A DNA stretch of 64,000 bases from Alistipes sp. Its GTDB lineage: Bacteria > Bacteroidota > Bacteroidia > Bacteroidales > Rikenellaceae. How positions within the stretch are numbered: position 1 is the first letter of the stretch; each line of letters begins with the position of its first letter. The DNA lies in contig JAGBCY010000023.1 of the NCBI GenBank assembly GCA_017937765.1, forward strand, positions 1 through 64,000, given 5' to 3'. Positions 43,980 through 52,326 of the stretch are shown here, piece after piece. A program made the position numbers and the translations under genes. Below the pieces are notes generated by a model that searched no databases, had not been told where the DNA came from, and was given only the letters and a program-made list of their open reading frames with translations.

Positions 43980-45878
43980 TTACTTCGTAACGCTCTCCAA
44001 ACGCTTCATCATCACAAACATAAAGAGTGCTGAGAGCAAGCAGAGAACAACGAATACTGTCCATACCGACCACAAGGGAAGACCTGCCCAGAGGAAACCG
44101 CCCACGGCAACAAGCATATTACCGATAGCAGTAGCCACGAACCAGCCACCCATCATAAGACCCTTGAGCTTCGGAGGAGCAACCTTCGATACGAACGAGA
44201 TACCCATAGGCGAGAGCAAGAGCTCAGCGAACGTAAGGATCAAGTATGTGAAGATCAACCAGTAGGGCGATGTACGAGTCTCAGACTTAGTATCAGCCTT
44301 GATAGCTGCCAATGTAGCCTCAGCCTCCAAAACAGCGGCGTTATCCTCAGCAACAGGAGCCTCGGCAACAACCTCCTCAACTACGGGAGCCTCAACTACC
44401 TCCTCAGTAGCAACAGTCTCCTCAACTGCGGGAGCCTCAACTACCTCCTCAACTACGGGAGTAGCATTAGCTGCAAGGATAGTAACGCTTGCGTTGTATA
44501 CGTCGAAGAACACGGGCTTAGTGGTCTTTGTAAGCTTACCCATAAAGTCGGTAGCGGGCTTAACCTGAGCTGCAAGATCCTTGTTATCCTTCATAGCCTC
44601 GAGCTCCTTAGCTGTAGAAGCTACGGTGTAGTACTCGGCAGCAAACTGCTCGGCCTTCTGTACGGCGATAGCACGCTGCTGGTCGTTAGGCGTATTCAAG
44701 CCATCAGAGCCGACAGCCATAATAACAAAACCGATAGCGGCAACCAACATACCGTAAGCGATCTTACGGGGTGCTGAAGGCTCCTTGCCCTTGCGTGCCA
44801 ACGAACCGAAGATGGCCATCGATACGGGAGTCAACGCAACAACATAGAAGGGGTTGAACTGCTGGAAGATAGGAGCAGCAACACTTACCTCAGCAGTAGC
44901 CTCAACGCCCATAGCGCGGTATACGAGGAATGCCAAAACGCCCGATGCCAACACACCCGAGAAGAGCTTACCCTTAGCGCTATCGCTCTGGAAGATAGAG
45001 AACGTAGCGTAGACAGCAACGATAATGAGTGCGAGGTTCCATACGTCGAACAACATAGTGTCGAAGCCAAAGGCTGTAGTCTCGGTGAACTCGTCAGCGA
45101 AGTATGTGAGCGTCAAGCCATTCTGGTGGAATGCCATCCAGAAGAAGATAACAACGGCAAATACGAGGCAGAGGGCCACGATGCGCTGCTTGGTCTGCTC
45201 GGGAGTGAGGTTATCCTCAACAACAGCAGCCTCGCCCTTCTTCTTACCACCCTCAACGTGACGGAACGTGAAGCGGAAGGCGTAGTAGATAAGGATCGAG
45301 AGAACCAATGCTGCACAAGCAACCATAAACGAGAAGTGGTATGCGTCGTTCGAGCTATAGCCGAGCGACTCCTCAGCCCAGCGCTTGATACCCACGGCTG
45401 TGGTAGGAGCGAACAACGAACCTACGTTGATAGCCATATAGAAGAGCGAGAAGCCCGAGTCACGCTTATCGGCATACTTGGGATCGTCGTAGAGGTTACC
45501 AACCATAACCTGGAGGTTACCCTTAAAGAGACCCGTACCCAAGCTGATAAGAAGCAATGCTGCCATCATCGCAATCATAGCGATAAGATCGCCACCCAAG
45601 GGGAACGAGAGCAACATATATCCGGCAAACATAACCGAGATACCGATGGTTACCATCTTACCAAAACCGAACTTATCGGCAAGAATACCACCTACAAGAG
45701 GCATAAAGTATACCAAGCCGAGGAATGTAGAGTAGATGGCACCAGCTGTACCAGCCTCAAGACCGAAGTTCTCGCGAAGGAAGAGCGCGAAAACCGCCAA
45801 CATCGTGTAGTAACCGAAGCGCTCACCAGTGTTCGCAAGAGCTAAGGCATACAGACCTTTAGGATGTCCTTTAAACAT
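43980..45878 (-). CDS. POT/PTR2 family proton-dependent peptide transporter with acidic insert
   Basis: 632 aa. Many membrane helices; MFS/POT signatures include GERFGYYTMLAVFALFLREN (17-36), LADKFGFGKM (66-75) and GLFKGNLQVMVGNLY (the PTR2 motif, about 117). The family imports di- and tripeptides with protons. Between the later helices there is an unusual loop of about 140 residues, of which about 471-510 is a Val/Glu/Ala/Pro repeat (EEVVEAP units). The closing helices include FAELLLSPMG. Relatives normally have a much shorter loop. It is monocistronic and convergent with mntP. Confidence 0.9.
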   Translation of the reverse strand: MFKGHPKGLYALALANTGERFGYYTMLAVFALFLRENFGLEAGTAGAIYSTFLGLVYFMPLVGGILADKFGFGKMVTIGISVMFAGYMLLSFPLGGDLIAMIAMMAALLLISLGTGLFKGNLQVMVGNLYDDPKYADKRDSGFSLFYMAINVGSLFAPTTAVGIKRWAEESLGYSSNDAYHFSFMVACAALVLSILIYYAFRFTFRHVEGGKKKGEAAVVEDNLTPEQTKQRIVALCLVFAVVIFFWMAFHQNGLTLTYFADEFTETTAFGFDTMLFDVWNLALIIVAVYATFSIFQSDSAKGKLFSGVLASGVLAFLVYRAMGVEATAEVSVAAPIFQQFNPFYVVALTPVSMAIFGSLARKGKEPSAPRKIAYGMLVAAIGFVIMAVGSDGLNTPNDQQRAIAVQKAEQFAAEYYTVASTAKELEAMKDNKDLAAQVKPATDFMGKLTKTTKPVFFDVYNASVTILAANATPVVEEVVEAPAVEETVATEEVVEAPVVEEVVAEAPVAEDNAAVLEAEATLAAIKADTKSETRTSPYWLIFTYLILTFAELLLSPMGISFVSKVAPPKLKGLMMGGWFVATAIGNMLVAVGGFLWAGLPLWSVWTVFVVLCLLSALFMFVMMKRLESVTK

Positions 45879-45941
45879 AAATTAGAGTTTTAAGTTAAAA
45901 TATAAATTTGTTTTGTTATTCAATTAACACTTCACAACGGG

Positions 45942-45949
45942 CAAAGATA
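45942..45949 (-). promoter_or_regulatory. minus-strand -7 element for the POT transporter
   Basis: TATCTTTG on the minus strand, 63 bp before the transporter start, back-to-back with the glgB element. Confidence 0.55.
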
Positions 45950-45963
45950 CGAAGATTTTTTTA

Positions 45964-45971
45964 TATCTTTG
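45964..45971 (+). promoter_or_regulatory. plus-strand -7 element for the branching enzyme
   Basis: TATCTTTG ending 22 bp before the ATG; only 14 bp separate it from the divergent minus-strand element. Confidence 0.6.
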
Positions 45972-45993
45972 CTAAAAATAAACCAAAAAAAGT

Positions 45994-48027
45994 ATGGAAG
46001 TACACAAATCTAAACTCGCAATGGTTGCGGCAGATGAGTGGTTGCAGCCCGTGGAGGAGGAAATAGAACGTCGCTATAATATGTATATCAGCAGGTTAAG
46101 CGACATCGAGAAGGCCGCAGGGTCGATTGTAGACTATGCCAACGGCTATCGCTACTTCGGTTGGCAGCGCGACGAGACTATGCGTGGCTGGTGGTTTAGA
46201 GAGTGGTTGCCCGAGGCTAAGGATGTCTACATCTTTGGCGACTTCAACTCGTGGCAGCGCACCGAGTTACGCTTGGATCGCAATCGCGAGGGCGTTTGGA
46301 GCATCTTCCTTCCCGATGCTATGTACGGCGCGAGACTCACCGATGGCTCGCTCTACAAGATACACGTCCACGGCCACAACGGCTGGCGCGACCGCATCCC
46401 CGCCTACGCCAAGCGTGTAGTGCAGGACGAGGAGACGAAGAACTACACCGCACAATTCGTCGTTGACCGCCCCTACGAGTGGAAACACGACGACTTCCAC
46501 GCCCCCGCCGTAGGCGAGTTGCTCATCTACGAGGCTCACGTCGGTATGGCCGAGGAGAGGGAGGGCGTTGGCACCTACGTCGAGTTCCGCGACAATGTGC
46601 TCCCGCGCATCAAGGCTGCGGGCTACAACGCCGTGCAACTTATGGCCATCGCCGAGCACCCCTATTACGGTTCGTTCGGCTACCACGTCTCGAGCTTCTT
46701 TGCCCCCTCGTCACGCTTCGGCACGGCCGAGGAGCTACGCTCGCTCGTAGACCGCGCTCACGAGCTCGGCATCGCAGTGATTATGGACCTCGTACACGCC
46801 CACTACGTCAAGAACTTCGACGAGGGCATCAACGAGCTCGACGGCTCGAAGCACCACTATTCGAAGGAGGGAGGTGCTGGCTATCAGCAGTATTGGGACT
46901 CGATGATCTTCGACTACGGTAAGCGCGAGGTTGAGCACTTTCTGCTCTCGAACGTGAAGTATTGGATCGACGAGTATCACTTCGACGGCTACCGTTTCGA
47001 CGGCGTAACCTCGATGCTATACCACCACCACGGCTACGTGGAGTTCGACTGCCGCGAGCGTTTCTTCGATGAGGGTGTCAACCGCGATGCCATCGTCTAT
47101 TTGACGCTTGCCAACAAGCTCATCCACGACCTGCGCCCCGATGCCATCACCATCGCCGAGGATGTGAGCGGTATGCCCGGCTCGTGCGTGAAGCCCGAGG
47201 ATGGAGGTATGGGCTTCGACTATCGCCTCGGTATGGCCATCCCCGACTATTGGATTAAGATACTCAAGGAGAAGAGCGACGACGAGTGGAACATCTGGGA
47301 GATGTGGTCGGTGATGACCAACCGTCTGCCGTCGGTGCGCACGGTGGCATATGCCGAGTCGCACGACCAGGCTCTCGTGGGCGACAAGACCCTCGCCTTC
47401 CGCCTCATGGACAAGGAGATGTACTTTGCGATGGATCGCGCATCCGAAAACCTCATCATCGACCGCGGTATGGCTCTGCACAAGCTCATACGCCTCTTCA
47501 CCATCACCACGGGTGGCGAGGCATACCTCAACTTTATGGGCAACGAGTTCGGCCACCCCGAGTGGATCGACTTCCCGCGAGAAGGCAACGGCTGGTCGTA
47601 TAAGCACGCACGCCGTCAGTGGTCGCTGGCCGAAAACGGCTTCCTGCGCTACTCCTATCTCGGAGCCTTCGACAAGGCTATGATCGAGGCAGTCAAGGAG
47701 TATGGCGTCCTCGGCGACGGCTATCCCTACAACCACCAGATGGACGAAGAGAACAAGACGATGGTCTACTCGCACAAGGGGCTGCTCTTTGTCATCAACT
47801 GGCATCCGACGGCATCCATCCCCAACTATCGACTCAACGTTCCGTGGCCGGGTAAGTACACCGTACTCTTCTCTTCGGACGAGGAGCGATTTGGCGGTAC
47901 GGAGCGTGCCGACATCAGCAGCGAGCACTTCACAACGACACACCGAGCCGACGACGGCACGGAGCACTATACCATAGATATATATAACACCTCGCGCACG
48001 GGCGTGGTCTTAAAGTGGGAGGAGTAG
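45994..48027 (+). CDS. glgB: 1,4-alpha-glucan branching enzyme (GH13)
   Basis: 677 aa. An N-terminal CBM48 domain (about 60-150, WFREWLPEAKDVYIFGDFNSW) precedes a GH13 catalytic barrel with HPYYGSFGYHVSSFFA (about 222), DLVHAHYVKN (about 264), nucleophile region DGYRFDGVTSM (about 331), acid/base IAEDVSGMPG (about 388) and AESHDQALVGDKT (about 453), then a C-terminal all-beta domain. The motifs are those of the eukaryotic-like GH13_8 branching enzymes. It introduces alpha-1,6 branches into glycogen. No glycogen synthase gene is adjacent. Confidence 0.93.
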   Translation: MEVHKSKLAMVAADEWLQPVEEEIERRYNMYISRLSDIEKAAGSIVDYANGYRYFGWQRDETMRGWWFREWLPEAKDVYIFGDFNSWQRTELRLDRNREGVWSIFLPDAMYGARLTDGSLYKIHVHGHNGWRDRIPAYAKRVVQDEETKNYTAQFVVDRPYEWKHDDFHAPAVGELLIYEAHVGMAEEREGVGTYVEFRDNVLPRIKAAGYNAVQLMAIAEHPYYGSFGYHVSSFFAPSSRFGTAEELRSLVDRAHELGIAVIMDLVHAHYVKNFDEGINELDGSKHHYSKEGGAGYQQYWDSMIFDYGKREVEHFLLSNVKYWIDEYHFDGYRFDGVTSMLYHHHGYVEFDCRERFFDEGVNRDAIVYLTLANKLIHDLRPDAITIAEDVSGMPGSCVKPEDGGMGFDYRLGMAIPDYWIKILKEKSDDEWNIWEMWSVMTNRLPSVRTVAYAESHDQALVGDKTLAFRLMDKEMYFAMDRASENLIIDRGMALHKLIRLFTITTGGEAYLNFMGNEFGHPEWIDFPREGNGWSYKHARRQWSLAENGFLRYSYLGAFDKAMIEAVKEYGVLGDGYPYNHQMDEENKTMVYSHKGLLFVINWHPTASIPNYRLNVPWPGKYTVLFSSDEERFGGTERADISSEHFTTTHRADDGTEHYTIDIYNTSRTGVVLKWEE

Positions 48028-48103
48028 CCGCCGTGGAGGCACACTACGCGCCACACCGAAACAACAACATCGAAACGTAAAACTTAAAAAAAAGAATAGA
48101 CCT

Positions 48104-49213
48104 ATGAGTACAAAATGCAACCATTGCGGAGAGAGCATCGCCGACGGTGCTACCTTCTGCCCCAAATGTGGAAACGACACTGGCCTCGATGCCACGCTTA
48201 TCGACCGTAAGCCCGCAGCTGCACCTGCGAAGAGCAACAAGTGGACCACCATCTACGTCGTGGTTCTGCTCCTTGCCGCCATCATCGGTGGCGTGGGTGG
48301 CTACCTCTACGTGACCAACCGCGACAAGGCCCCGGCAGATGCTGTGGAGGAGGCTCCCGAGCTTCCGACAGTAATAGTCGAAGAGGAGGCGGAGGATATC
48401 GAGCACGACGCCCCTGAGGATAGCGATGTTGTCGCCTCGGAGGCATCGTTCGACTACGACAAGTGGAACGACCTCAACGACTTCTTCGATGCCGATGCTG
48501 TGGGTATGCTCGACTTGGGCCGTTACTCGGTAAATACCGCCGAGCTCTGCCGCGATAACCACTCGTGGCGTAAGACCACAATCGGCAAGAACGACCACGA
48601 GGCAATCATCTACGCACACCCCTCGTTGCGTCTGCGCAGCACCCCCTCGACTGCTGATAACTCCAACGTTCTCAACGGTATGCACTACGGCACAAGAGTG
48701 CGCGTGTTGGAGATTGTCAACAACGAGTGGGCAAAGGTTGAGTATATGGCTGGCGAGCTCGACAATATGAGCGTCGTGGCCAATGGCGAGCCCCTTGTTG
48801 GCTACGTGAACCTCTCGTTCCTCATCAACGTCAAGATGTTCTCGGTTATGGATCGCCACATCACTGGCACGGAGGAGGATCGCGATGAGTTCGACGTGAG
48901 CAAGTGGCGTCGTGCTGCTACCGACCTCATCTACGCCCTCGGTGCTACGGCTACGGGCGCGAAGATCGACGTCGAGATCGAGGAGAACTGGACCTATAAG
49001 GACGATATGACGGGCGAGGAGATGGAGAGCCTCGTAGTATTCGGCCTCGAGCGCAGAGATAGCGACGTTAAGTTGCTGGCTTTCGTGGAGTTCTTCGCCG
49101 AGGACGAGGAGTATCGCATCCTCGGCATCGTTCCCGGCGAGGCCATCATCAACGTCAGGATGCTCGGCTCGGGTAACTACGACATCATCTACACCACCGA
49201 CGTAGAGGAGTAA
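48104..49213 (+). CDS. zinc-ribbon, single-TM protein with SH3-like domain
   Basis: 369 aa. A cytoplasmic zinc ribbon (CNHCGESIADGATFCPKCG, CX2C...CX2C, residues 5-23), a transmembrane helix (about 48-69, IYVVVLLLAAIIGGVGGYLY), an acidic linker (about 75-115), and a bacterial SH3-type region (about 170-225, LRLRSTPSTADNSNVLNGMHYG, WAKVEYM). The C-terminal ~130 residues are unassigned. SH3b domains often bind peptidoglycan. It lies 20 bp upstream of an L,D-transpeptidase gene, suggesting a joint cell-wall role (inference). Confidence 0.82.
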   Translation: MSTKCNHCGESIADGATFCPKCGNDTGLDATLIDRKPAAAPAKSNKWTTIYVVVLLLAAIIGGVGGYLYVTNRDKAPADAVEEAPELPTVIVEEEAEDIEHDAPEDSDVVASEASFDYDKWNDLNDFFDADAVGMLDLGRYSVNTAELCRDNHSWRKTTIGKNDHEAIIYAHPSLRLRSTPSTADNSNVLNGMHYGTRVRVLEIVNNEWAKVEYMAGELDNMSVVANGEPLVGYVNLSFLINVKMFSVMDRHITGTEEDRDEFDVSKWRRAATDLIYALGATATGAKIDVEIEENWTYKDDMTGEEMESLVVFGLERRDSDVKLLAFVEFFAEDEEYRILGIVPGEAIINVRMLGSGNYDIIYTTDVEE

Positions 49214-49232
49214 CCTAAATAGCATACTATCA

Positions 49233-50396
49233 ATGAGATTCTATAACATTATACCTTTAGCGTCGTTGGCCGCGCTGGCCATCGCGTGCGGTGGTAACAC
49301 CCCGAAGGAGAGCCCCGAGGCAACACCCACCGCTGTGGCCGAGGAGCCTACGGAGGTGGTTATCGCTGAGCCCGAAGAGGCGGCCACGGGTGACCCCGCC
49401 TTGGCCGAGTATATCGTCATCTCGAAGGAGACGATGACCCTGCGCCTCTACGACAGCAACGACGCCCTGATCTCGCGCTTCGAGGTTGCCACAGGTAAGA
49501 ACCCCGGTAACAAGCAGCGTTCGGGCGATATGAAGACCCCCGAGGGCGAGTTCACGATTCAGGAGATCGTCCCCGCAGCGCACTGGACCCACGACTTCGG
49601 CGATGGCAAGGGTGTGATAGAGGGTTGCTACGGCAACTGGTTCATACGCCTCTACACGCCACCACATAAGGGCATCGGCATCCACGGCACGCACGCGCCC
49701 GAGTCTATCGGCACGCGCGCTACGGAGGGATGTATTCGCCTACATAACAACGAGTTGGATAGTCTCAAGGTGATGGTGCGTCCGGGTATGCGCGTGGTTA
49801 TCGAGGCAGGCTCACTGGACCGCGAGGCTGATGGCGTAGCCACGCCCGAGGAGCCCGCAACCGAGCCTGCTGCCCCCAAGCCCGTGGAGACCACGACAAA
49901 GGATGTGAAGGCCGAGGCACCAAAGAGCGCGCCTGCACCAAAGAGCGAACCCGCGACGCCCAAGAGCACCGAGAGCGAGGTGTGGCACACGGTGGTGGAT
50001 GGCGACCTTGTGGGCCGCATCGCACAGAAGTACGGCACAACGACGGCCGAGATTCGCCGCCTAAACCCCGATATCGACATCGACCGCATATCTATCGGAC
50101 AGCGTATCAAGGTTAAGGATGCAACTTCCTCAAGCCCAACGACTAATCCCGAGGCGGAGACTCCGGCACAGCCCGCAACCCCAGAGGTAAAGCCCGAGGC
50201 TGCAAGCACTGCTGAGCCCGCTACAAAGGAGACCCCTGCAACAAGCAGCGAGGAGGTGTGGCATACGGTGGTGGATGGCGACCTTGTGGGCCGCATCGCA
50301 CAGAAGTATGGCACGACATCGGCAAAGATCGCGGAGCTCAACCCCGACATCAACATCGACCGCATATCTATCGGCCAGCGTATCCGCGTAAAGTAG
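49233..50396 (+). CDS. L,D-transpeptidase (YkuD) lipoprotein with two LysM domains
   Basis: 387 aa. Lipobox AIAC (Cys19). A YkuD catalytic domain (about 58-195) has the HGTH motif and catalytic Cys167 in ATEGCIRLHN. Two LysM domains (about 250-295 and 342-387) are separated by Pro/Ala/Glu/Thr-rich linkers. LysM binds peptidoglycan; YkuD enzymes form 3-3 crosslinks or attach proteins to the wall. The two LysM-coding segments are almost identical for over 60 bp (starting 49977 and 50253, 276-bp period), a recent internal duplication. Confidence 0.92.
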   Translation: MRFYNIIPLASLAALAIACGGNTPKESPEATPTAVAEEPTEVVIAEPEEAATGDPALAEYIVISKETMTLRLYDSNDALISRFEVATGKNPGNKQRSGDMKTPEGEFTIQEIVPAAHWTHDFGDGKGVIEGCYGNWFIRLYTPPHKGIGIHGTHAPESIGTRATEGCIRLHNNELDSLKVMVRPGMRVVIEAGSLDREADGVATPEEPATEPAAPKPVETTTKDVKAEAPKSAPAPKSEPATPKSTESEVWHTVVDGDLVGRIAQKYGTTTAEIRRLNPDIDIDRISIGQRIKVKDATSSSPTTNPEAETPAQPATPEVKPEAASTAEPATKETPATSSEEVWHTVVDGDLVGRIAQKYGTTSAKIAELNPDINIDRISIGQRIRVK

Positions 50397-50445
50397 GCTA
50401 CAACAAGCAGGCGGCTGACACTATTGGCACGCGATAAAATCCTTA

Positions 50446-50483
50446 AAATATGGCGTAATATTTCGGAATATTACGCCATATTT
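50446..50483 (+). terminator. strong intrinsic terminator after the L,D-transpeptidase
   Basis: A perfect 17-bp stem (arms 50446-50462 and 50467-50483) closes a TCGG loop, followed by ATATC/T-rich DNA. Confidence 0.88.
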
Positions 50484-50515
50484 ATATCTATCTGTATATC
50501 AATGATTTACGCTTC

Positions 50516-50525
50516 GGGGGGGGGG
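50516..50525. repeat. G10 homopolymer upstream of a lipoprotein promoter
   Basis: Ten consecutive G followed by CTTTTTT, 44 bp upstream of the TATCTTTG element. It is the longest G run in the window. Confidence 0.9.
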
Positions 50526-50568
50526 CTTTTTTATTAAATTTTATGGTGATATTTAGAAAATAATACAT

Positions 50569-50576
50569 TATCTTTG
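50569..50576 (+). promoter_or_regulatory. -7 element TATCTTTG for the lipoprotein gene
   Basis: TATCTTTG 33 bp before the ATG at 50609; no consensus TTTG at 19 bp upstream. Confidence 0.6.
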
Positions 50577-50608
50577 TAAGTAGAAACACAACATAAAACC
50601 AGGTGTAT

Positions 50609-51418
50609 ATGAGAAACTTACTACTTAGCGCGTTCATCATACCTCTGATGGTGTTCGCGGCGTGCGAGAAGCCAAGCACGGAGACTCCGAAAAACGAGAA
50701 TCAGAACAACGAACAGCAGCTACCCGACGAGCCCAATGAGCCTCAGCAGCCCGACGAGCCACAGCAGCCCGACGAGCCCAGCGTGGATACATACAAGGGG
50801 GCGTTGATGCCTGACAAGAGTGATGGTCGCGAGCAGATGGAGGCGATACTATCGCTTGTCGAGGAGCAGGAGGGCGCAATCGACAGCGAGCAGCTCATCG
50901 CCACACTCACATCACAGCTCTTCGTTTGTACACAACGCTTTATGCTTATCCACGATCTGAAGGGCGAGGAGGCCGACCACTGGTCTTGGGGAAATGAGTG
51001 GGTTGGTGGAAAAATGTGTTATACGCTATCTCTTGGTGATGACGGCAAGCTATGCTATACAGATTTGTGCGGATGTGCCTATATAGACTTTGATAGCTAC
51101 CTCCACGAAATAGGATACTATGGCTATCACGTCACAACCCAATGGACATATGAGAACGACACGCTCTACACGGGCAAGGACAAAAAATACGCAGCAAAGG
51201 TACTCTACTTCGATGGCCAGCGCGCTGTGCTCGAGGGTCACGTAGTGCCTATGTCGCTATACGAGGGCGAGGGCTACAAAGTGACAAGCCCCGAGGAGCT
51301 CTACCTCTTCGAGTTCAAAGATGGCCGCGACACATTCCTCAATGGCTTCGAACTCACGTACGAGGAGTTTAGAGCTATGCTCGAGGAGTTTTACGCTAAC
51401 CTCTACGAGGGGATTTAA
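50609..51418 (+). CDS. lipoprotein with PDEPQQ repeats, function unknown
   Basis: 269 aa from the ATG at 50609 (a GTG lies two codons upstream). Lipobox FAAC (Cys20). A short Asn/Gln/Glu/Pro-rich linker with tandem PDEP-QQ units (about 37-58) tethers a C-terminal domain of ~200 residues that I do not recognise. That domain has several Cys (CYTL, CYTDLCGCAY) and an acidic, aromatic-rich end (FELTYEEFRAMLEEFYANLYE). It has its own promoter and terminator, so it is monocistronic. An upstream G10 tract raises the possibility of variable expression. Confidence 0.75.
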   Translation: MRNLLLSAFIIPLMVFAACEKPSTETPKNENQNNEQQLPDEPNEPQQPDEPQQPDEPSVDTYKGALMPDKSDGREQMEAILSLVEEQEGAIDSEQLIATLTSQLFVCTQRFMLIHDLKGEEADHWSWGNEWVGGKMCYTLSLGDDGKLCYTDLCGCAYIDFDSYLHEIGYYGYHVTTQWTYENDTLYTGKDKKYAAKVLYFDGQRAVLEGHVVPMSLYEGEGYKVTSPEELYLFEFKDGRDTFLNGFELTYEEFRAMLEEFYANLYEGI

Positions 51419-51453
51419 ACGTATGAGTTGAGTAAAAATGTAAGTAGTTACGG

Positions 51454-51496
51454 AGTATGCGAGTGGCACAATTGGATGCCTCTCGCATACTTTTTT
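51454..51496 (+). terminator. intrinsic terminator after the lipoprotein
   Basis: AGTATGCGAG pairs with CTCGCATACT (arms 51454-51463 and 51482-51491), extended by TGGCA/TGCC, with six T following. Confidence 0.85.
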
Positions 51497-51572
51497 ACTC
51501 ATCACTGAAATAGGCCATTTTGCACCTTAAGAAAAATAGTCCAAAGAAAACTCCAAAAACTATAAAACTTTT

Positions 51573-51603
51573 TTTGTTTTTCAAGTTTTCTTGCGTATCT
51601 TTG
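51573..51603 (+). promoter_or_regulatory. consensus promoter for the TetR gene
   Basis: TTTG (51573-51576), exact 19-bp spacer, TATCTTTG (51596-51603), 23 bp before the ATG. Confidence 0.88.
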
Positions 51604-51626
51604 CACCGTAAAATTAGGTTTAAACA

Positions 51627-52244
51627 ATGGCTCATAAGGAGGAAATAATCAAACACGCATCAAAGATGTTCGTCGAGCAGGGCATTAAGGCTGTGCGTAT
51701 GGACGACATCGCTCAGGAGCTAAGTATCTCGAAAAGAACCCTTTACGAGATATTTGGAGACAAGGAGGAGCTTATCTACCAGAGCATTCGCTACTACTCG
51801 GAGCAGTCGCGCGACCGTCGCCTAAGCCAGATATCGAGCGAGACGACAGCCCTCGAGACTATGGTCTGCAACCTCAAGGGTATGATGGATTCTGCCCCCA
51901 TTGCCGGCCGTATGCGCAGAAATATGCGACGCTTCTACCCCTCGGTCTACGAGCGACTCGAGCGCGACGTGCAGTCGAAATCGTTGCAGGACCTCGAGAA
52001 CTGGGCAGATAGTTGCATAAAGAATGGCCACTTCGAGGCCAATATCAATAAGGAGTACGCCATAAAGTTGCTGCACAACTCGGTACACGGTATGCTTATA
52101 AACACGCTGCACGAGGAGACACCGTCGGACGAGCTCATCGAGATGATTTTCTACGCACTACTGATCTTCATCCGTGGACTCTGCACCACGGAGGGCCAGG
52201 TCGTGTTTGACAGCTGCAAGAGTAAATATTTTAAAAATATTTAG
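51627..52244 (+). CDS. TetR/AcrR family transcriptional regulator
   Basis: 205 aa. N-terminal helix-turn-helix (about 8-50: IIKHASKMFVEQGIKAVRMD, then ELSISKRTLYEIFGDKEELI) and an all-helical ligand-binding C-terminal domain. It lies 82 bp upstream of a TolC/adaptor/RND operon on the same strand and very probably represses it in the absence of a toxic ligand; this is inferred from position. No clear palindromic operator was identified in the gap 52245-52326. Confidence 0.92.
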   Translation: MAHKEEIIKHASKMFVEQGIKAVRMDDIAQELSISKRTLYEIFGDKEELIYQSIRYYSEQSRDRRLSQISSETTALETMVCNLKGMMDSAPIAGRMRRNMRRFYPSVYERLERDVQSKSLQDLENWADSCIKNGHFEANINKEYAIKLLHNSVHGMLINTLHEETPSDELIEMIFYALLIFIRGLCTTEGQVVFDSCKSKYFKNI

Positions 52245-52326
52245 GGTTGGCAATAATATTACACGGTGTACGTTTGTTGGAGATAGGAACGTGCGAAGAA
52301 TAGAAAACAAATAAAACTAAAATAGT

